Source: Flammeovirga sp. EKP202
Lineage (GTDB): Bacteria > Bacteroidota > Bacteroidia > Cytophagales > Flammeovirgaceae
Assembly (NCBI RefSeq): GCF_014534745.1
Contig: NZ_JACVVP010000031.1
Coordinates: 26,495-90,494 of the forward strand
Length of the DNA stretch: 64,000 nucleotides
Direction of reading: 5' to 3'
A program made the position numbers and the translations under genes. Each line of letters opens with the position of its first letter. Position 1 is the stretch's first letter. Below, piece after piece: positions 18,226 through 26,857 of this stretch. The notes under the pieces were generated by a model that was not told the DNA's origin, did not search any database, and was given only the letters and a program-made list of their open reading frames with translations.

Positions 18226-18588
18226 CTAATCTAATAGGTCCGTTTCATTTTTAAAATACTCTAAGATATGCCATCTCATGAGTTGCTCTTGAGCCAATAG
18301 ATCCATAGAAGGGATCTTTTTTAGAAGTTTCCAATGAGGCCAACCTTCCTTGTCCAGCCCTTCTAATTCATAGTAACCAGAATAGCTTAATACTTTACAA
18401 GTGGCAATATGTATCAGGTCTTGTTTTTCTTCTTTAGAAAATGGAATAGGACCTTTTCCTAATTCCTGTACACCAATCATAAATAAGATACTATTCAAGT
18501 CACTTGGCTGTTTATCAAATACTTCAGTTAAAACACTGATTAATCGAGACCACTCAATTTTTATATTTTCTAAATCTTCGTTTTCCAA
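18226..18588 (-). CDS. Conserved hypothetical protein of Bacteroidota
   Basis: A 120-residue soluble protein, predicted mostly helical, with the memorable conserved stretch MIGVQELGKGPIPFSKEEKQ (about residues 37-56) and YYELEGLDKEGWPHW (about 77-91). I recognise it as an uncharacterised family found across Bacteroidota but know no function. It lies 4 bases upstream of xth, suggesting joint expression. No signal peptide or membrane segment. Confidence 0.7.
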   Translation of the reverse strand: MENEDLENIKIEWSRLISVLTEVFDKQPSDLNSILFMIGVQELGKGPIPFSKEEKQDLIHIATCKVLSYSGYYELEGLDKEGWPHWKLLKKIPSMDLLAQEQLMRWHILEYFKNETDLLD

Positions 18589-18784
18589 CTTTATTCTATT
18601 TATCTCTTTGAATATTTCACTACATTAGTAGCACAACAAAAATGAAGAGTAAGCACAATTAGTTACTGTACTTTTGAGTACAATCTATTTAGTAGTATTA
18701 CTATCCCAAAAATAGAGTAATCTTATGATTAAGTTACTTTTTCTGTCTACTTAGAGCGACATATTCAAACTAATTATTTTTTCA

Positions 18785-19486
18785 ATGCATAATATTACTA
18801 AACTTTTTGATTTTATTTTCTATGGTCTTTTTCCGAAGACATGTGTTCATTGTGATTCGCTTCTAAAAGAAGGAGAGGAGACACTTTGTTTCAAATGTCA
18901 ATTTACCATTATTAGCTACCCATTCAGTTGGGGGATTTCTGATAAAAACTATATCACTAATAAATTTCAGTTCCGAATGCCATTAAAGAAAGCAGCTTCA
19001 TTTTTTGTATTTGAGAATACATCGGCAGTCCAGAGTTTAATTCATGATTTAAAGTATAAAGGAAATCAGAATATTGGAAAATGGATCACAGACTTTTATT
19101 TGGATCATGATAAGAAAACTTTTTTTGAAGACCTTGATTTGATGATACCGGTACCTTTACATCCAAAACGATACAAGGAGAGGGGGTATAATCAAGTTGA
19201 TGTTTTGTGTCAATCAATATCAGGCATTACTTGTGTGGAGTATGGCAAAGATGCAGTGAAAAGAATGAAGTATACCACATCTCAAACGAAGAAAACAAGA
19301 GAACAAAGGTTGAAAAGTATGGAAGAAGTCTTTGCAATTCCAGACAAAAAAATGATTCTGGATAAAAATATCTTGATTGTAGATGATGTGTTAACGACTG
19401 GAGCTACCGTGGAGTCTTTAGGAAACACTTTGATGAAAAACGGTGCGAAATCCATTTCTATACTTTCTATAGCGGTTAAAATGTAG
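18785..19486 (+). CDS. comF: ComF family phosphoribosyltransferase-like protein
   Basis: A 233-residue protein with an N-terminal zinc ribbon (C20-x2-C23 ... C35-x2-C38) and a C-terminal type I phosphoribosyltransferase fold. The PRPP-binding loop is ILIVDDVLTTGAT near residues 197-209, preceded by IPVPLHPKRYKERGYNQVD. ComF/GntX proteins are involved in natural transformation, where ComF aids single-stranded DNA handling in the cytoplasm. Whether this organism is competent is not shown here. The gene is monocistronic, upstream of the initiator tRNA. Confidence 0.88.
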   Translation: MHNITKLFDFIFYGLFPKTCVHCDSLLKEGEETLCFKCQFTIISYPFSWGISDKNYITNKFQFRMPLKKAASFFVFENTSAVQSLIHDLKYKGNQNIGKWITDFYLDHDKKTFFEDLDLMIPVPLHPKRYKERGYNQVDVLCQSISGITCVEYGKDAVKRMKYTTSQTKKTREQRLKSMEEVFAIPDKKMILDKNILIVDDVLTTGATVESLGNTLMKNGAKSISILSIAVKM

Positions 19487-19555
19487 TGAAAAATATTTAT
19501 TTTTAATTTTACTAGTCTGCATTATAGTATGTTAACTTTAAACATTGAAAGTTTA

Positions 19556-19587
19556 TTTGGTTGGTAAAAAATAAACCTCTACTTTTG
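19556..19587 (+). promoter_or_regulatory. Promoter of initiator tRNA gene
   Basis: TTTG (19556-19559), a 20-base spacer, then TACTTTTG (19580-19587) match the Bacteroidota primary-sigma promoter TTTG-N19-TAnnTTTG. Transcription should start about 15 bases before the mature tRNA. Confidence 0.65.
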
Positions 19588-19608
19588 CCAAGCATTTAAG
19601 AAAAACAG

Positions 19609-19684
<76 letters not shown>

Positions 19685-19689
19685 AGTAG

Positions 19690-19718
19690 GGCTAGTCGTA
19701 AAAGACTAGCCTTTTTTT
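19690..19718 (+). terminator. Terminator of initiator tRNA gene
   Basis: GGCTAGTC / GACTAGCC, 8-bp perfect stem with a 6-base loop, followed by seven Ts, immediately after the tRNA. The remaining 300 bases to nusB hold nothing I recognise. Confidence 0.88.
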
Positions 19719-20032
19719 ATTGCATTCCAAGTACCATTAAAGGGGAAGTTACGCTTTGTTCATCAAGCAAAATCAAAAACTTGTAAAACAAACATCTCAT
19801 CTTTAAGTATACTTAAATATCTGATTATCATGTATGAAATGCCATAATTAGATAGTATCTTAGAGTATGTTTGTTTGCTGTTTGAAAGAGAATCCCATCT
19901 ATATTATTCCCTTTTCCACACAATTTATATAACATACTCTCTTAATAAAGTTGATTGATATGAACTTTCAATTGAATGTTATCGTCAACTAATAGTAAAT
20001 GTTCTTTAGGTTTTAGGAAAAAATATAAATCC

Positions 20033-21217
20033 ATGCTCAACAGAAGGTTATTACGCATCAAAGTGATGCAAAGCGTTTATGCATTTAAGCAAAGTAAAGC
20101 TTCTAACAAAGAATTAACGATTGATAAAATCAAAGCAGAATTCAGAGAAGAATTTTTGGAGTTAGGCCAAGAAGAGAAAGCTAGAATTGATGAAGAGCAA
20201 GCAAAGGTAATTGAGTATTTCAATAACTATGTGGATGAAGATGCCGAGGCTTCAACAGAAAACCTAGATGCTAAGCTTTTAAAAGTAGCTTCTAATGCGA
20301 GAAGTCACTATGAAGATTTAGTATCCAATGATCAATTGGAATTCAGAAAAAGAATGGTCATTGAAACAGAGCAATTATTTACAAAATACTTGAAGCTGTT
20401 ATCGTATATCATTGATATCTCTGTTCTTTCTAAAAAAGAATTAGAACGTAAAGCAGAAAGAGGTGCAAGAAACATGGAAATGGATCAGAAGTTTGTGGAT
20501 TGGTTCTACAACAATGATGCATTTAAACTATTAAGAGAAGATGCTGCTTTAAATGAAATCCTTTCTGAAAAGAAATTAAGAAGAATTGAGGATGATGAAA
20601 GAGTGTTGGAATGGTTGAGAACTCTTAAGAAGGATGAAGAGATTATTTCTCAAATTGAAGATCTTTTAAAAGAATCAAATTCATTTGAAACACAGCAGGA
20701 AATATTACGTTTAATTGTTAGAGACTTCATCTTTAAAAATGAGGTAATTGAATCTACATTTGAAGCGGAAGATTTGAACTGGTCTGAAAACAAGAAAATA
20801 CTTAGAAGTATGGTGTTGAAGACAGTGAAAAACTTAAGTGAAGGAGAAGAGACTGAAATCTTATCAATCTCTAAAAACTGGGATGAGGATAAGGAATTCT
20901 TCGAAGATCTTTACACTTATACCTTAAATCAAGAGGAAAGCTTCAAAGGAATTATCGAAAGCAAATCCAAAAAATGGGCTGTTGATAGAATTGCTAAAGT
21001 AGATGGTATCTTGATCAACATGGCATTGGCAGAAATGTTAAACTTCAGAAATATTCCTGTAAAAGTGACCATAAATGAGTTTATTGAGATCTCTAAGCAA
21101 TATAGTACGCCAAAAAGTTGGCAGTTTATCAACGGTATGTTAGATTCAATCTCTGAAGAGCTTCAAAACGAAGGGAAGATTAAGAAGAGTGGGAAAGGCT
21201 TACTAGATAACAAATAA
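20033..21217 (+). CDS. nusB: Transcription antitermination factor NusB, long Bacteroidota form
   Basis: A 394-residue protein whose last 130 residues form the NusB RNA-binding domain (AVDRIAKVDGILINMALAEMLNF then VTINEFIEISKQYSTPKSWQFINGMLD). The start MLNRRLLRIKVMQSVYAF also fits NusB. NusB binds boxA RNA with NusE (S10) in rRNA antitermination. Most bacterial NusB proteins are about 140 residues; the extra central helical region here is, from memory, usual for Bacteroidota. The frame is open upstream to 19976, but the ATG at 20033 gives the family-like N-terminus. It probably forms a unit with the YtxH gene 21 bases downstream. Confidence 0.9.
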   Translation: MLNRRLLRIKVMQSVYAFKQSKASNKELTIDKIKAEFREEFLELGQEEKARIDEEQAKVIEYFNNYVDEDAEASTENLDAKLLKVASNARSHYEDLVSNDQLEFRKRMVIETEQLFTKYLKLLSYIIDISVLSKKELERKAERGARNMEMDQKFVDWFYNNDAFKLLREDAALNEILSEKKLRRIEDDERVLEWLRTLKKDEEIISQIEDLLKESNSFETQQEILRLIVRDFIFKNEVIESTFEAEDLNWSENKKILRSMVLKTVKNLSEGEETEILSISKNWDEDKEFFEDLYTYTLNQEESFKGIIESKSKKWAVDRIAKVDGILINMALAEMLNFRNIPVKVTINEFIEISKQYSTPKSWQFINGMLDSISEELQNEGKIKKSGKGLLDNK

Positions 21218-21238
21218 TTAAACAATATTACTTTTAAG

Positions 21239-21559
21239 ATGGCAAAAAACGGTGGAAATTCATTTTTAGGCTTTGTTGCCGGTGCTGCAGCAGGTGCTTT
21301 ATTAGGCGTTTTATTCGCTCCAGATAAAGGAAGAAATACTAGAGAACGTCTTTCGTATAAATTAGATAAGTATCGTGAAGATTTAGAAGATCTTGTAGAA
21401 GACTTAATGGAAGAAAGAAACATTGCCGTTACAGCTGCAAAATCTGAAGGTCAAAAAGTGATTGATGATGCAATCAAGCGTGCTGAAGAATTAATGGGAG
21501 AAGTTGATGCTATTAAAGAGAGTATCGCCGAGCCTGTTTTAGAGGATGACAATGAATAA
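21239..21559 (+). CDS. YtxH domain-containing protein
   Basis: A 106-residue protein with a short polar N-terminus, one Gly/Ala-rich membrane helix (FLGFVAGAAAGALLGVLFAP, about residues 10-29), then the YtxH signature APDKGRNTRERL and a charged amphipathic helical tail. YtxH proteins are small, widely distributed and linked to general stress in Bacillus; their molecular role is unknown. It follows nusB closely and is ended by a strong terminator. Confidence 0.85.
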   Translation: MAKNGGNSFLGFVAGAAAGALLGVLFAPDKGRNTRERLSYKLDKYREDLEDLVEDLMEERNIAVTAAKSEGQKVIDDAIKRAEELMGEVDAIKESIAEPVLEDDNE

Positions 21560-21579
21560 TTTTAATATATTCTAGTTTG

Positions 21580-21612
21580 AAGGCAAGGAATTTTGAATTC
21601 CTTGCCTTTTTT
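21580..21612 (+). terminator. Terminator after ytxH
   Basis: AAGGCAAGGAATT pairs with AATTCCTTGCCTT around a very short loop, followed by Ts; the 13-bp stem lies 20 bases after the stop. Confidence 0.88.
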
Positions 21613-21730
21613 CATCAAAAAGTTTTTTATAATTGTGTCTCGAGGTGAAGTAAGTAATGTTAATTTTATTCTTAACTTTATTCCTACAATAAAAAATCAG
21701 TTACTAGGTAAAATCTAATTTTTTAGAAAA

Positions 21731-22210
21731 ATGAAATTTATAAAAGCACTTTCAGTTCTAGCCTTAACATTATTAATGGTAGCATGTGGAGAGAAGAAAT
21801 CGGAATCTTCGTCTACTGCAGATGCAACTCAAGCAAAAATTGAGGAAGTAAAACAACCAAGTGCCCCAACAGGTCCATTAGCTCAATTTAAATTCACAGA
21901 AAAAGAATTTGATTTTGGTGAAATTACAGAAGGCGATAAAGTTACACACGTATTTAATTATACGAATGAAGGTGAAGTGCCTTTGACAATCACAAACGTT
22001 AGAACAACTTGTGGATGTACAGCACCTAACTGGAGTAGAGAACCATTAGCGCCAGGTGAATCAGCTGAATTAACAGTGACATTCAACAGTGCTCATAAAA
22101 AAGGAACACAAGTGAAAAGAGTTACAATCAGTGCCAATGTAGAAGATGGTATGGATGTAGTAACAATCAGAGCTAAGGTGAATCCTAAAGAAGAGAAAGC
22201 TTCAATGTAA
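21731..22210 (+). CDS. DUF1573 domain lipoprotein
   Basis: A 159-residue lipoprotein with lipobox MVAC (Cys at residue 20) and a Ser/Thr-rich linker, then one DUF1573 immunoglobulin-like beta-sandwich (about 50-155). The family core is present: FDFGEITEGDKVTHVFNYTN and TTCGCTAPNW. DUF1573 proteins are very common in Bacteroidota and of unknown function; some resemble ASH/PapD-like folds. A close paralogue occurs at 54898-55278, which shares the TTCGCTAPNW block but has a cleavable signal peptide instead of a lipobox. Monocistronic. Confidence 0.88.
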   Translation: MKFIKALSVLALTLLMVACGEKKSESSSTADATQAKIEEVKQPSAPTGPLAQFKFTEKEFDFGEITEGDKVTHVFNYTNEGEVPLTITNVRTTCGCTAPNWSREPLAPGESAELTVTFNSAHKKGTQVKRVTISANVEDGMDVVTIRAKVNPKEEKASM

Positions 22211-22241
22211 TTCCTTCTTTTTTCTGATAATTCACAAAAAA

Positions 22242-22285
22242 AAACCTCTATTAGGAAATATACCTAGTAGAGGTTTGTATTTTTG
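22242..22285 (+). terminator. Terminator after DUF1573 gene, overlapping a possible yajC promoter
   Basis: AACCTCTA / TAGAGGTT with an inner TAGG/CCTA pairing (22242-22275). The 3' flank GTATTTTTG is a poor T-run but contains TATTTTTG (22278-22285), a match to TAnnTTTG, 26 bases before yajC. Terminator and promoter may therefore overlap. Confidence 0.55.
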
Positions 22286-22310
22286 TGGCTCATATAAATA
22301 AAATTACATT

Positions 22311-22643
22311 ATGCTTACAATGAACATACTTTTACAAGCTGCAGGACAGTCAGCTAATATTATGAACTTGATTTTTATCGTGGGGATGGTAGCTGTATTC
22401 TACTTCTTTATGATAAGACCACAGCAAAAGAAACAAAAAGAGCAACAAAAGTTTTCTGATGCGGTAAAGAAAGGTCAGATGGTAGTGACTGTAAGTGGAA
22501 TGCACGGAAAAGTATATGAAGTAAATTCTTCTTCAGTTGTGTTAGAAATTGATAGAGGCGTTAAAGTAACTTTTGAAAAGTCTTCAATTTCTGCTGAAAA
22601 TACAAACATTGTTTTCGGTCCTAAAAAAGAAAAGAAAGCTTAA
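22311..22643 (+). CDS. yajC: Preprotein translocase subunit YajC
   Basis: A 110-residue single-pass membrane protein that associates with SecDF and the SecYEG translocon. One membrane helix (IMNLIFIVGMVAVFYFFMI, about residues 17-35) is followed by the family motif RPQQKKQKEQQ and the cytoplasmic domain MVVTVSGMHGKVYEV. A second ATG at codon 4 (MNILLQ) could be the start. In many bacteria yajC adjoins secDF; here it precedes ybbR and coaE across a terminator-like hairpin. Confidence 0.93.
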   Translation: MLTMNILLQAAGQSANIMNLIFIVGMVAVFYFFMIRPQQKKQKEQQKFSDAVKKGQMVVTVSGMHGKVYEVNSSSVVLEIDRGVKVTFEKSSISAENTNIVFGPKKEKKA

Positions 22644-22682
22644 GGAATAACTTTTTCCTAAAGTAGTTGAAATAAATTTTCT

Positions 22683-22718
22683 GCCGTTGTACAAATTAAA
22701 TTGTGCAACGGCTTTTCT
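22683..22718 (+). terminator. Terminator after yajC
   Basis: GCCGTTGTACAA (22683-22694) pairs with TTGTGCAACGGC (22701-22712), one G-U pair, then TTTTCTTTTT. A 12-bp stem 39 bases after the stop. Confidence 0.78.
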
Positions 22719-22815
22719 TTTTCAGTACATTGCAGTATTGAATAAATAAGAATTAGCTTTCCTTAGTTTACAAGAGCAAATTTGGAACATGCTCTGAGAG
22801 GTCTTAAATTAGAAT

Positions 22816-23859
22816 ATGCCTGATAATAAGAAATATCACATCCCTGATTTTGAAAAACTTATTGAGTGGTCAAAAAAAAAGCTGGACGAACTCATAGAAG
22901 ATAGTACCTTTTTCCAAGAGATGAAAACTTGGGATTGGAGTGCTATGATGATATGTTTTATGACAGCATTTATTTTTTGGATTTTCCATTCATTAAATGA
23001 TGATCATACGTCTACCATTGAAATACCCGTTGATGTAAAGGTAAAAGAAGACAATGTAGTTGCTTTGCAGGAGCCTCCACAATATGTGAGCGTCAATGCG
23101 ACAGGAAATGGATGGACATTACTTTCAAAATCAATAGGTGTTGGTAAAAGTAAGTTGACGATCAACTTAGAGGATCCAGTTTCTGTAAAATACTTGGCAG
23201 GCAAGTTTTTATTGAAGGAATTATCTCAGGTACTAAAAGGACTAAAAGTCAACTATATTTTAGAAGATACCTTATCATTTGATTATGATACTTTGACCAA
23301 CAAAAGGTTAGCAATAGAGATTGATTCTTCGTCTTTTCATTTTCAAAATGGTTATAGGAGGGTAGGAAAAATTAATGTGACCCCGGATAGTGTTACTTTT
23401 AGAGGGCCAGCTACAGAGCTAGCAAAATACCCTGATGTATTGCTGTTAAGTTCCGATGATGTGGAACCGATTGCAGAAGATTTAAATGAATACATACCGA
23501 TAGAAACACCTTTTAAAAACCAAAAACGATTAGTAGTTTCGCAGTACGATGAGGTGAAAGTACAATTTGATGTACACTATTTTATCTCTTCAACAGAAAA
23601 AACACGTATTTTAAGAGTAAACTTTCCTCAACTAGAAGATTCAACATTTTTATTAGATCCAAAGGATGTTTATATTAGCTATATCATCAGAGAAGACCTA
23701 ATCAATAGTATTGATTCTATCCCTGTGGTTGTTGACTTCAAGGATATTAATTGGGCAGATTCTACGGTAACACCAAAGGTGTTTTTAGACAACGACAATT
23801 ACGAGAACATTTTACTCTCACCGAAGCACCTTAGAGTGCGAAAAACGAAATTAAATTAA
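22816..23859 (+). CDS. YbbR-like (CdaR family) membrane protein
   Basis: A 347-residue protein with a cytoplasmic N-terminal segment, one membrane helix (MMICFMTAFIFWIFHSL, about residues 44-60), and an extracytoplasmic region built of YbbR-type beta domains (VDVKVKEDNVVALQEPPQYVSVNATGNG, then PDSVTFRGPATELAKYPDV). In Firmicutes the relative CdaR regulates the diadenylate cyclase CdaA; no cyclase is nearby, so that role is only a possibility. The 2-base gap to coaE indicates co-translation. I recall the yajC-ybbR-coaE order as common in Bacteroidota. Confidence 0.8.
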   Translation: MPDNKKYHIPDFEKLIEWSKKKLDELIEDSTFFQEMKTWDWSAMMICFMTAFIFWIFHSLNDDHTSTIEIPVDVKVKEDNVVALQEPPQYVSVNATGNGWTLLSKSIGVGKSKLTINLEDPVSVKYLAGKFLLKELSQVLKGLKVNYILEDTLSFDYDTLTNKRLAIEIDSSSFHFQNGYRRVGKINVTPDSVTFRGPATELAKYPDVLLLSSDDVEPIAEDLNEYIPIETPFKNQKRLVVSQYDEVKVQFDVHYFISSTEKTRILRVNFPQLEDSTFLLDPKDVYISYIIREDLINSIDSIPVVVDFKDINWADSTVTPKVFLDNDNYENILLSPKHLRVRKTKLN

Positions 23860-23861
23860 AC

Positions 23862-24470
23862 ATGCAGGTAGGAATTACTGGCGGTATTGGGGCTGGTAAA
23901 AGTTTTATATGTAGAGTTTTCAAAGTATTGGGAACACCTATCTATAATGCAGATGCCAGTGCTAAGATGCTTATGACCGAAGACCCAGAAATTATAAATG
24001 AAATAAAAGAGGTTTTTGGAGAAGAAGCGTACTTAGAAAATGGTAAACTAAATCGTACGTATTTAGCGAATCAGATTTTTAATGACCAAAAAAAGCTAAC
24101 AGCTATCAATGAAATTGTTCACCCTCGGGTAGCTACTCACTATGAAAACTGGGTTGAGATTCAGTTAAAAAAACATCCTTATGTTGTAAAAGAAGCAGCA
24201 TTGATGTTTAGTAATGGTAACTATAAAAAGATGGACAAAGTTATTGTGGTTGATGCGCCTATTGAAAAAAGAATTCAAAGGGTAGTAGCTAGAGATCACA
24301 GGTCAGCAAAGCAAATTGAAGATATCATTGAGAAACAAAAAAAGGAAGAGGAGTTATTTGATCTAGCGGATTATAGATTAAATAATGATGACTCTACTTT
24401 ATTGATTCCACAAATAATAGAACTTCATAAAACTTTTTCAGTAGGTGAAAAAGAAAGTGAATTAATCTAA
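23862..24470 (+). CDS. coaE: Dephospho-CoA kinase
   Basis: Catalyses the last step of coenzyme A synthesis, ATP-dependent phosphorylation of dephospho-CoA, in the cytoplasm. The 202-residue protein starts with the P-loop GITGGIGAGKS (residues 4-14), followed by NADASAKML and the CoA-domain markers HPRVATHYENW and VKEAALMFSNG, then the lid region RVVARDHRSAKQIEDII. Length is normal. It begins 2 bases after ybbR and is ended by a strong terminator. Confidence 0.94.
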   Translation: MQVGITGGIGAGKSFICRVFKVLGTPIYNADASAKMLMTEDPEIINEIKEVFGEEAYLENGKLNRTYLANQIFNDQKKLTAINEIVHPRVATHYENWVEIQLKKHPYVVKEAALMFSNGNYKKMDKVIVVDAPIEKRIQRVVARDHRSAKQIEDIIEKQKKEEELFDLADYRLNNDDSTLLIPQIIELHKTFSVGEKESELI

Positions 24471-24491
24471 ACTTGATAATTAATTCATCAA

Positions 24492-24541
24492 AAAGACTAA
24501 AAATTATAGATAGAATACTATAATTTTTGGTCTTTTTTATT
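24492..24541 (+). terminator. Terminator after coaE
   Basis: An 18-bp stem (AAAGACTAAAAATTATAG with its near-perfect complement, loop of 8) followed by a T-tract, 20 bases after the stop. Confidence 0.85.
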
Positions 24542-24617
24542 TCTTCAGTCTTTTTTTAAACTTGAAATGATTAATTTCGCGCTATAATCACAAATCAAAG
24601 ATTATCAATAATATAAT

Positions 24618-26159
24618 ATGAAAAAGGTCGAGTCAGCACTCATTTCGGTTTTTTACAAAGACAATCTAGCGCCAATTGTAAAACTGTTACAAGAAAATGG
24701 TGTCACAATTTATTCAACAGGTGGCACACAGAGTTTTATAGAAGAACTAGGAGCCGAAGTAACGGCTGTTGAAGACTTAACTTCGTACCCTTCTATCCTT
24801 GGAGGACGTGTTAAAACTTTGCACCCTAAAATCTTTGGAGGTATCCTTAATAGAGGAGACAACGAAACAGATCAAGCTCAAATTGCAGAATACGATATTC
24901 CAAACATTGATTTGGTAATCGTAGACTTATATCCATTTGAGGAGACTGTAGCTTCAGGAGCTGAGCATCAAGCAATCGTAGAAAAAGTAGATATTGGTGG
25001 TATCTCTTTGATCCGTGCTGCTGCTAAGAACTATAAAGATACTTTAATTGTATCTTCTAGAGAGCAGTATGATGAAGTAGCTCAAATCTTATCAGAGAAA
25101 AACGGAGCAACAGATCTTAAAGATCGTTTACGTTTCGCTGCAAAAGCATTTGACATCTCATCTCACTATGACTCAAAAATCTTTGAGTACTTCAATAGTG
25201 TGGTAGCTGAAGAGGAAGAAGAAATCCCAAGCTTAAAAGTATCTGAGCGTTCTGCTAAGACACTTCGTTATGGTGAAAACCCTCATCAAAAAGGAACTTT
25301 CTACGGTGAGTTGTCAGAAATGTTTGACCAGTTAAATGGTAAAGAACTTTCTTACAACAACTTAGTAGACGTTGATGCTGCAGTAGCATTGATCGACGAA
25401 TTCCCTGCTGAAGAAGGTGCAGCATTTGCAATCTTGAAGCATACAAATGCTTGTGGTGTTGCTTTAGGTAGTGATATCAAAGATGCTTATGTAAAAGCAT
25501 TAGCTTGTGATCCTGTTTCTGCATTCGGTGGTGTATTGATCAGTAATAAAGAAATTGATTTAGCAGCAGCTGAAGAAATTCACAAATTATTCTGTGAAGT
25601 AGTAATCGCTCCAGGTTTTGCAGAAGATGCCTTAGCACTATTAAAAGGTAAGAAAAACCGTATCATCCTTAACAGAAAAGAAGTAACTGTTGGTAAAGTT
25701 CAATACAAGTCATTATTGAATGGTGTATTGGCTCAAGACAAAGATCTTCAGACTGAAACTTGGGAGGACTTGAAAACGGTAACTGAAAAAGCACCTTCGG
25801 ATGCTCAAACTGCCGCTTTACTTTTCGCGAACAAAATCTGTAAGCACACTAAATCGAATGCTATTGTTTTAGCGAAAGATGGTCAGTTGTTTGCAAGTGG
25901 TGTTGGTCAAACTTCAAGAGTAGATGCATTGAATCAAGCAATCTTGAAAGCGAAAAGCTTTGGGTTTGATTTATCAGAAGCTGTAATGGCATCAGATGCA
26001 TTCTTCCCATTCCCTGATTGTGTAGAGATTGCACAAAAAGAAGGAATTGAAGCTGTAATTCAACCAGGTGGATCGATCAAAGATCAAGATTCAGTTGATT
26101 TCTGTAACAACAATGGTGTTGCAATGGTAATGACAGGTGTTCGTCATTTCAAACACTAG
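24618..26159 (+). CDS. purH: Bifunctional AICAR formyltransferase / IMP cyclohydrolase
   Basis: Performs the last two steps of de novo IMP synthesis. The 513-residue length is typical. The N-terminal MGS-like cyclohydrolase domain shows STGGTQSFIEELG (about 31-43), SILGGRVKTLHPKIFGGIL (about 60-78) and DIGGISLIRAAAKNY (about 126-140). The C-terminal transformylase domain shows RYGENPHQKGTF (about 217-228), LKHTNACGV (about 274-282), DPVSAFGGV (about 296-304) and the end PGGSIKDQDS then GVRHFKH. No purine riboswitch was seen upstream. Monocistronic. Confidence 0.97.
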   Translation: MKKVESALISVFYKDNLAPIVKLLQENGVTIYSTGGTQSFIEELGAEVTAVEDLTSYPSILGGRVKTLHPKIFGGILNRGDNETDQAQIAEYDIPNIDLVIVDLYPFEETVASGAEHQAIVEKVDIGGISLIRAAAKNYKDTLIVSSREQYDEVAQILSEKNGATDLKDRLRFAAKAFDISSHYDSKIFEYFNSVVAEEEEEIPSLKVSERSAKTLRYGENPHQKGTFYGELSEMFDQLNGKELSYNNLVDVDAAVALIDEFPAEEGAAFAILKHTNACGVALGSDIKDAYVKALACDPVSAFGGVLISNKEIDLAAAEEIHKLFCEVVIAPGFAEDALALLKGKKNRIILNRKEVTVGKVQYKSLLNGVLAQDKDLQTETWEDLKTVTEKAPSDAQTAALLFANKICKHTKSNAIVLAKDGQLFASGVGQTSRVDALNQAILKAKSFGFDLSEAVMASDAFFPFPDCVEIAQKEGIEAVIQPGGSIKDQDSVDFCNNNGVAMVMTGVRHFKH

Positions 26160-26189
26160 AATATAAATAAAGCAATTTGCTTTCAAAGA

Positions 26190-26218
26190 AACCGATACCT
26201 TAGGGTGTCGGTTTTTTT
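26190..26218 (+). terminator. Terminator after purH
   Basis: AACCGATACC / GGTGTCGGTT, 10-bp stem with one G-U pair and a tight loop, followed by seven Ts, 30 bases after the stop. Confidence 0.88.
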
Positions 26219-26283
26219 GTTTGAACTCATAAAAATGACTATCATTACAAATAAGCTATTACTCATATTTACGATCCTTCATT

Positions 26284-26580
26284 ATGGTAAAACCAGAAAA
26301 AGTAAAACCCGATCAAAACAGAGTCAATAAAGAAAATGCTCCTTTTATTTTTGCTTGTGCAATTCAACTCTTTATTATACTATTAAATAGATTAGATTTT
26401 ATTCCCAAGGAAGCTTATAACTCAATTAGTTTATTCACTACAGGGATAATTTTTTCTAGTATTTACTATACAACTGTAATTAATAATGACAAAGAAGCGT
26501 TAGCTAATTTGAAACATGTAGGTATTAGCTTAGTTATAGTAATACTATTTGTTGGGTCTATTATTTATGGTTTAATATGA
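26284..26580 (+). CDS. Small membrane protein of unknown function
   Basis: A 98-residue protein with a charged, Lys-rich N-terminal 20 residues and three hydrophobic segments (about 22-40 FIFACAIQLFIILLN, 46-64 SISLFTTGIIFSSIYY, and 77-97 ISLVIVILFVGSIIYGLI). I do not recognise the family. Real-gene status is supported by the long open frame in a stretch without competitors, the membrane-protein pattern, and its position on the same strand 20 bases before the pterin dehydratase gene. Confidence 0.6.
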   Translation: MVKPEKVKPDQNRVNKENAPFIFACAIQLFIILLNRLDFIPKEAYNSISLFTTGIIFSSIYYTTVINNDKEALANLKHVGISLVIVILFVGSIIYGLI

Positions 26581-26620
26581 CCTAAAGTTTACAATACTTT
26601 TGATACAAAAATTATTAGAA

Positions 26621-26857
26621 ATGAGTTGGATAGAAAAAGACAGTAAACTTCAGAAAACTTTTACTTTTAAAGATTTCTCAGAAGCTTTTGCTTTTATGAC
26701 AAGGGTGGCGTTTTTAGCAGAACAGCATCAACATCATCCTAATTGGTCGAATGTTTGGAATACAGTAGAAATTCACCTCACCACGCATGATGCAGGTAAT
26801 ACTGTTACAGAAAAAGATAGGGATTTAGCAGAAGCTATTGATCAGTTGTTGAACTAG
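26621..26857 (+). CDS. phhB: 4a-hydroxytetrahydrobiopterin dehydratase (pterin-4a-carbinolamine dehydratase)
   Basis: A 78-residue cytoplasmic enzyme that regenerates the pterin cofactor of aromatic hydroxylases. The family motif is present: AEQHQHHPNWSNVWNTVEI followed by LTTHDAGNTVTEKD, and the N-terminus SWIEKDSKLQKTFTFKDFSEA. The frame is open to a TTG at 26600, but that codon lies within TACTTTTG (26595-26602), a match to the -7 promoter box, so the ATG at 26621 is the better start with a short leader. Its stop codon overlaps that of mutL on the other strand. No hydroxylase gene is nearby. Confidence 0.9.
   Translation: MSWIEKDSKLQKTFTFKDFSEAFAFMTRVAFLAEQHQHHPNWSNVWNTVEIHLTTHDAGNTVTEKDRDLAEAIDQLLN

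Noticed and set aside
19976..20032. 19-codon N-terminal extension of nusB
   Set aside because: The ATG at 20033 starts the family-like MLNRRLLRIKVMQ; the extension has no resemblance to NusB.
24542..24617. Possible purine riboswitch before purH
   Set aside because: Only 76 bases separate the coaE terminator from the ATG and no conserved aptamer core was seen.
26600..26620. TTG start seven codons upstream in phhB
   Set aside because: The TTG lies in a probable -7 promoter box (TACTTTTG), and the ATG at 26621 gives the family N-terminus.
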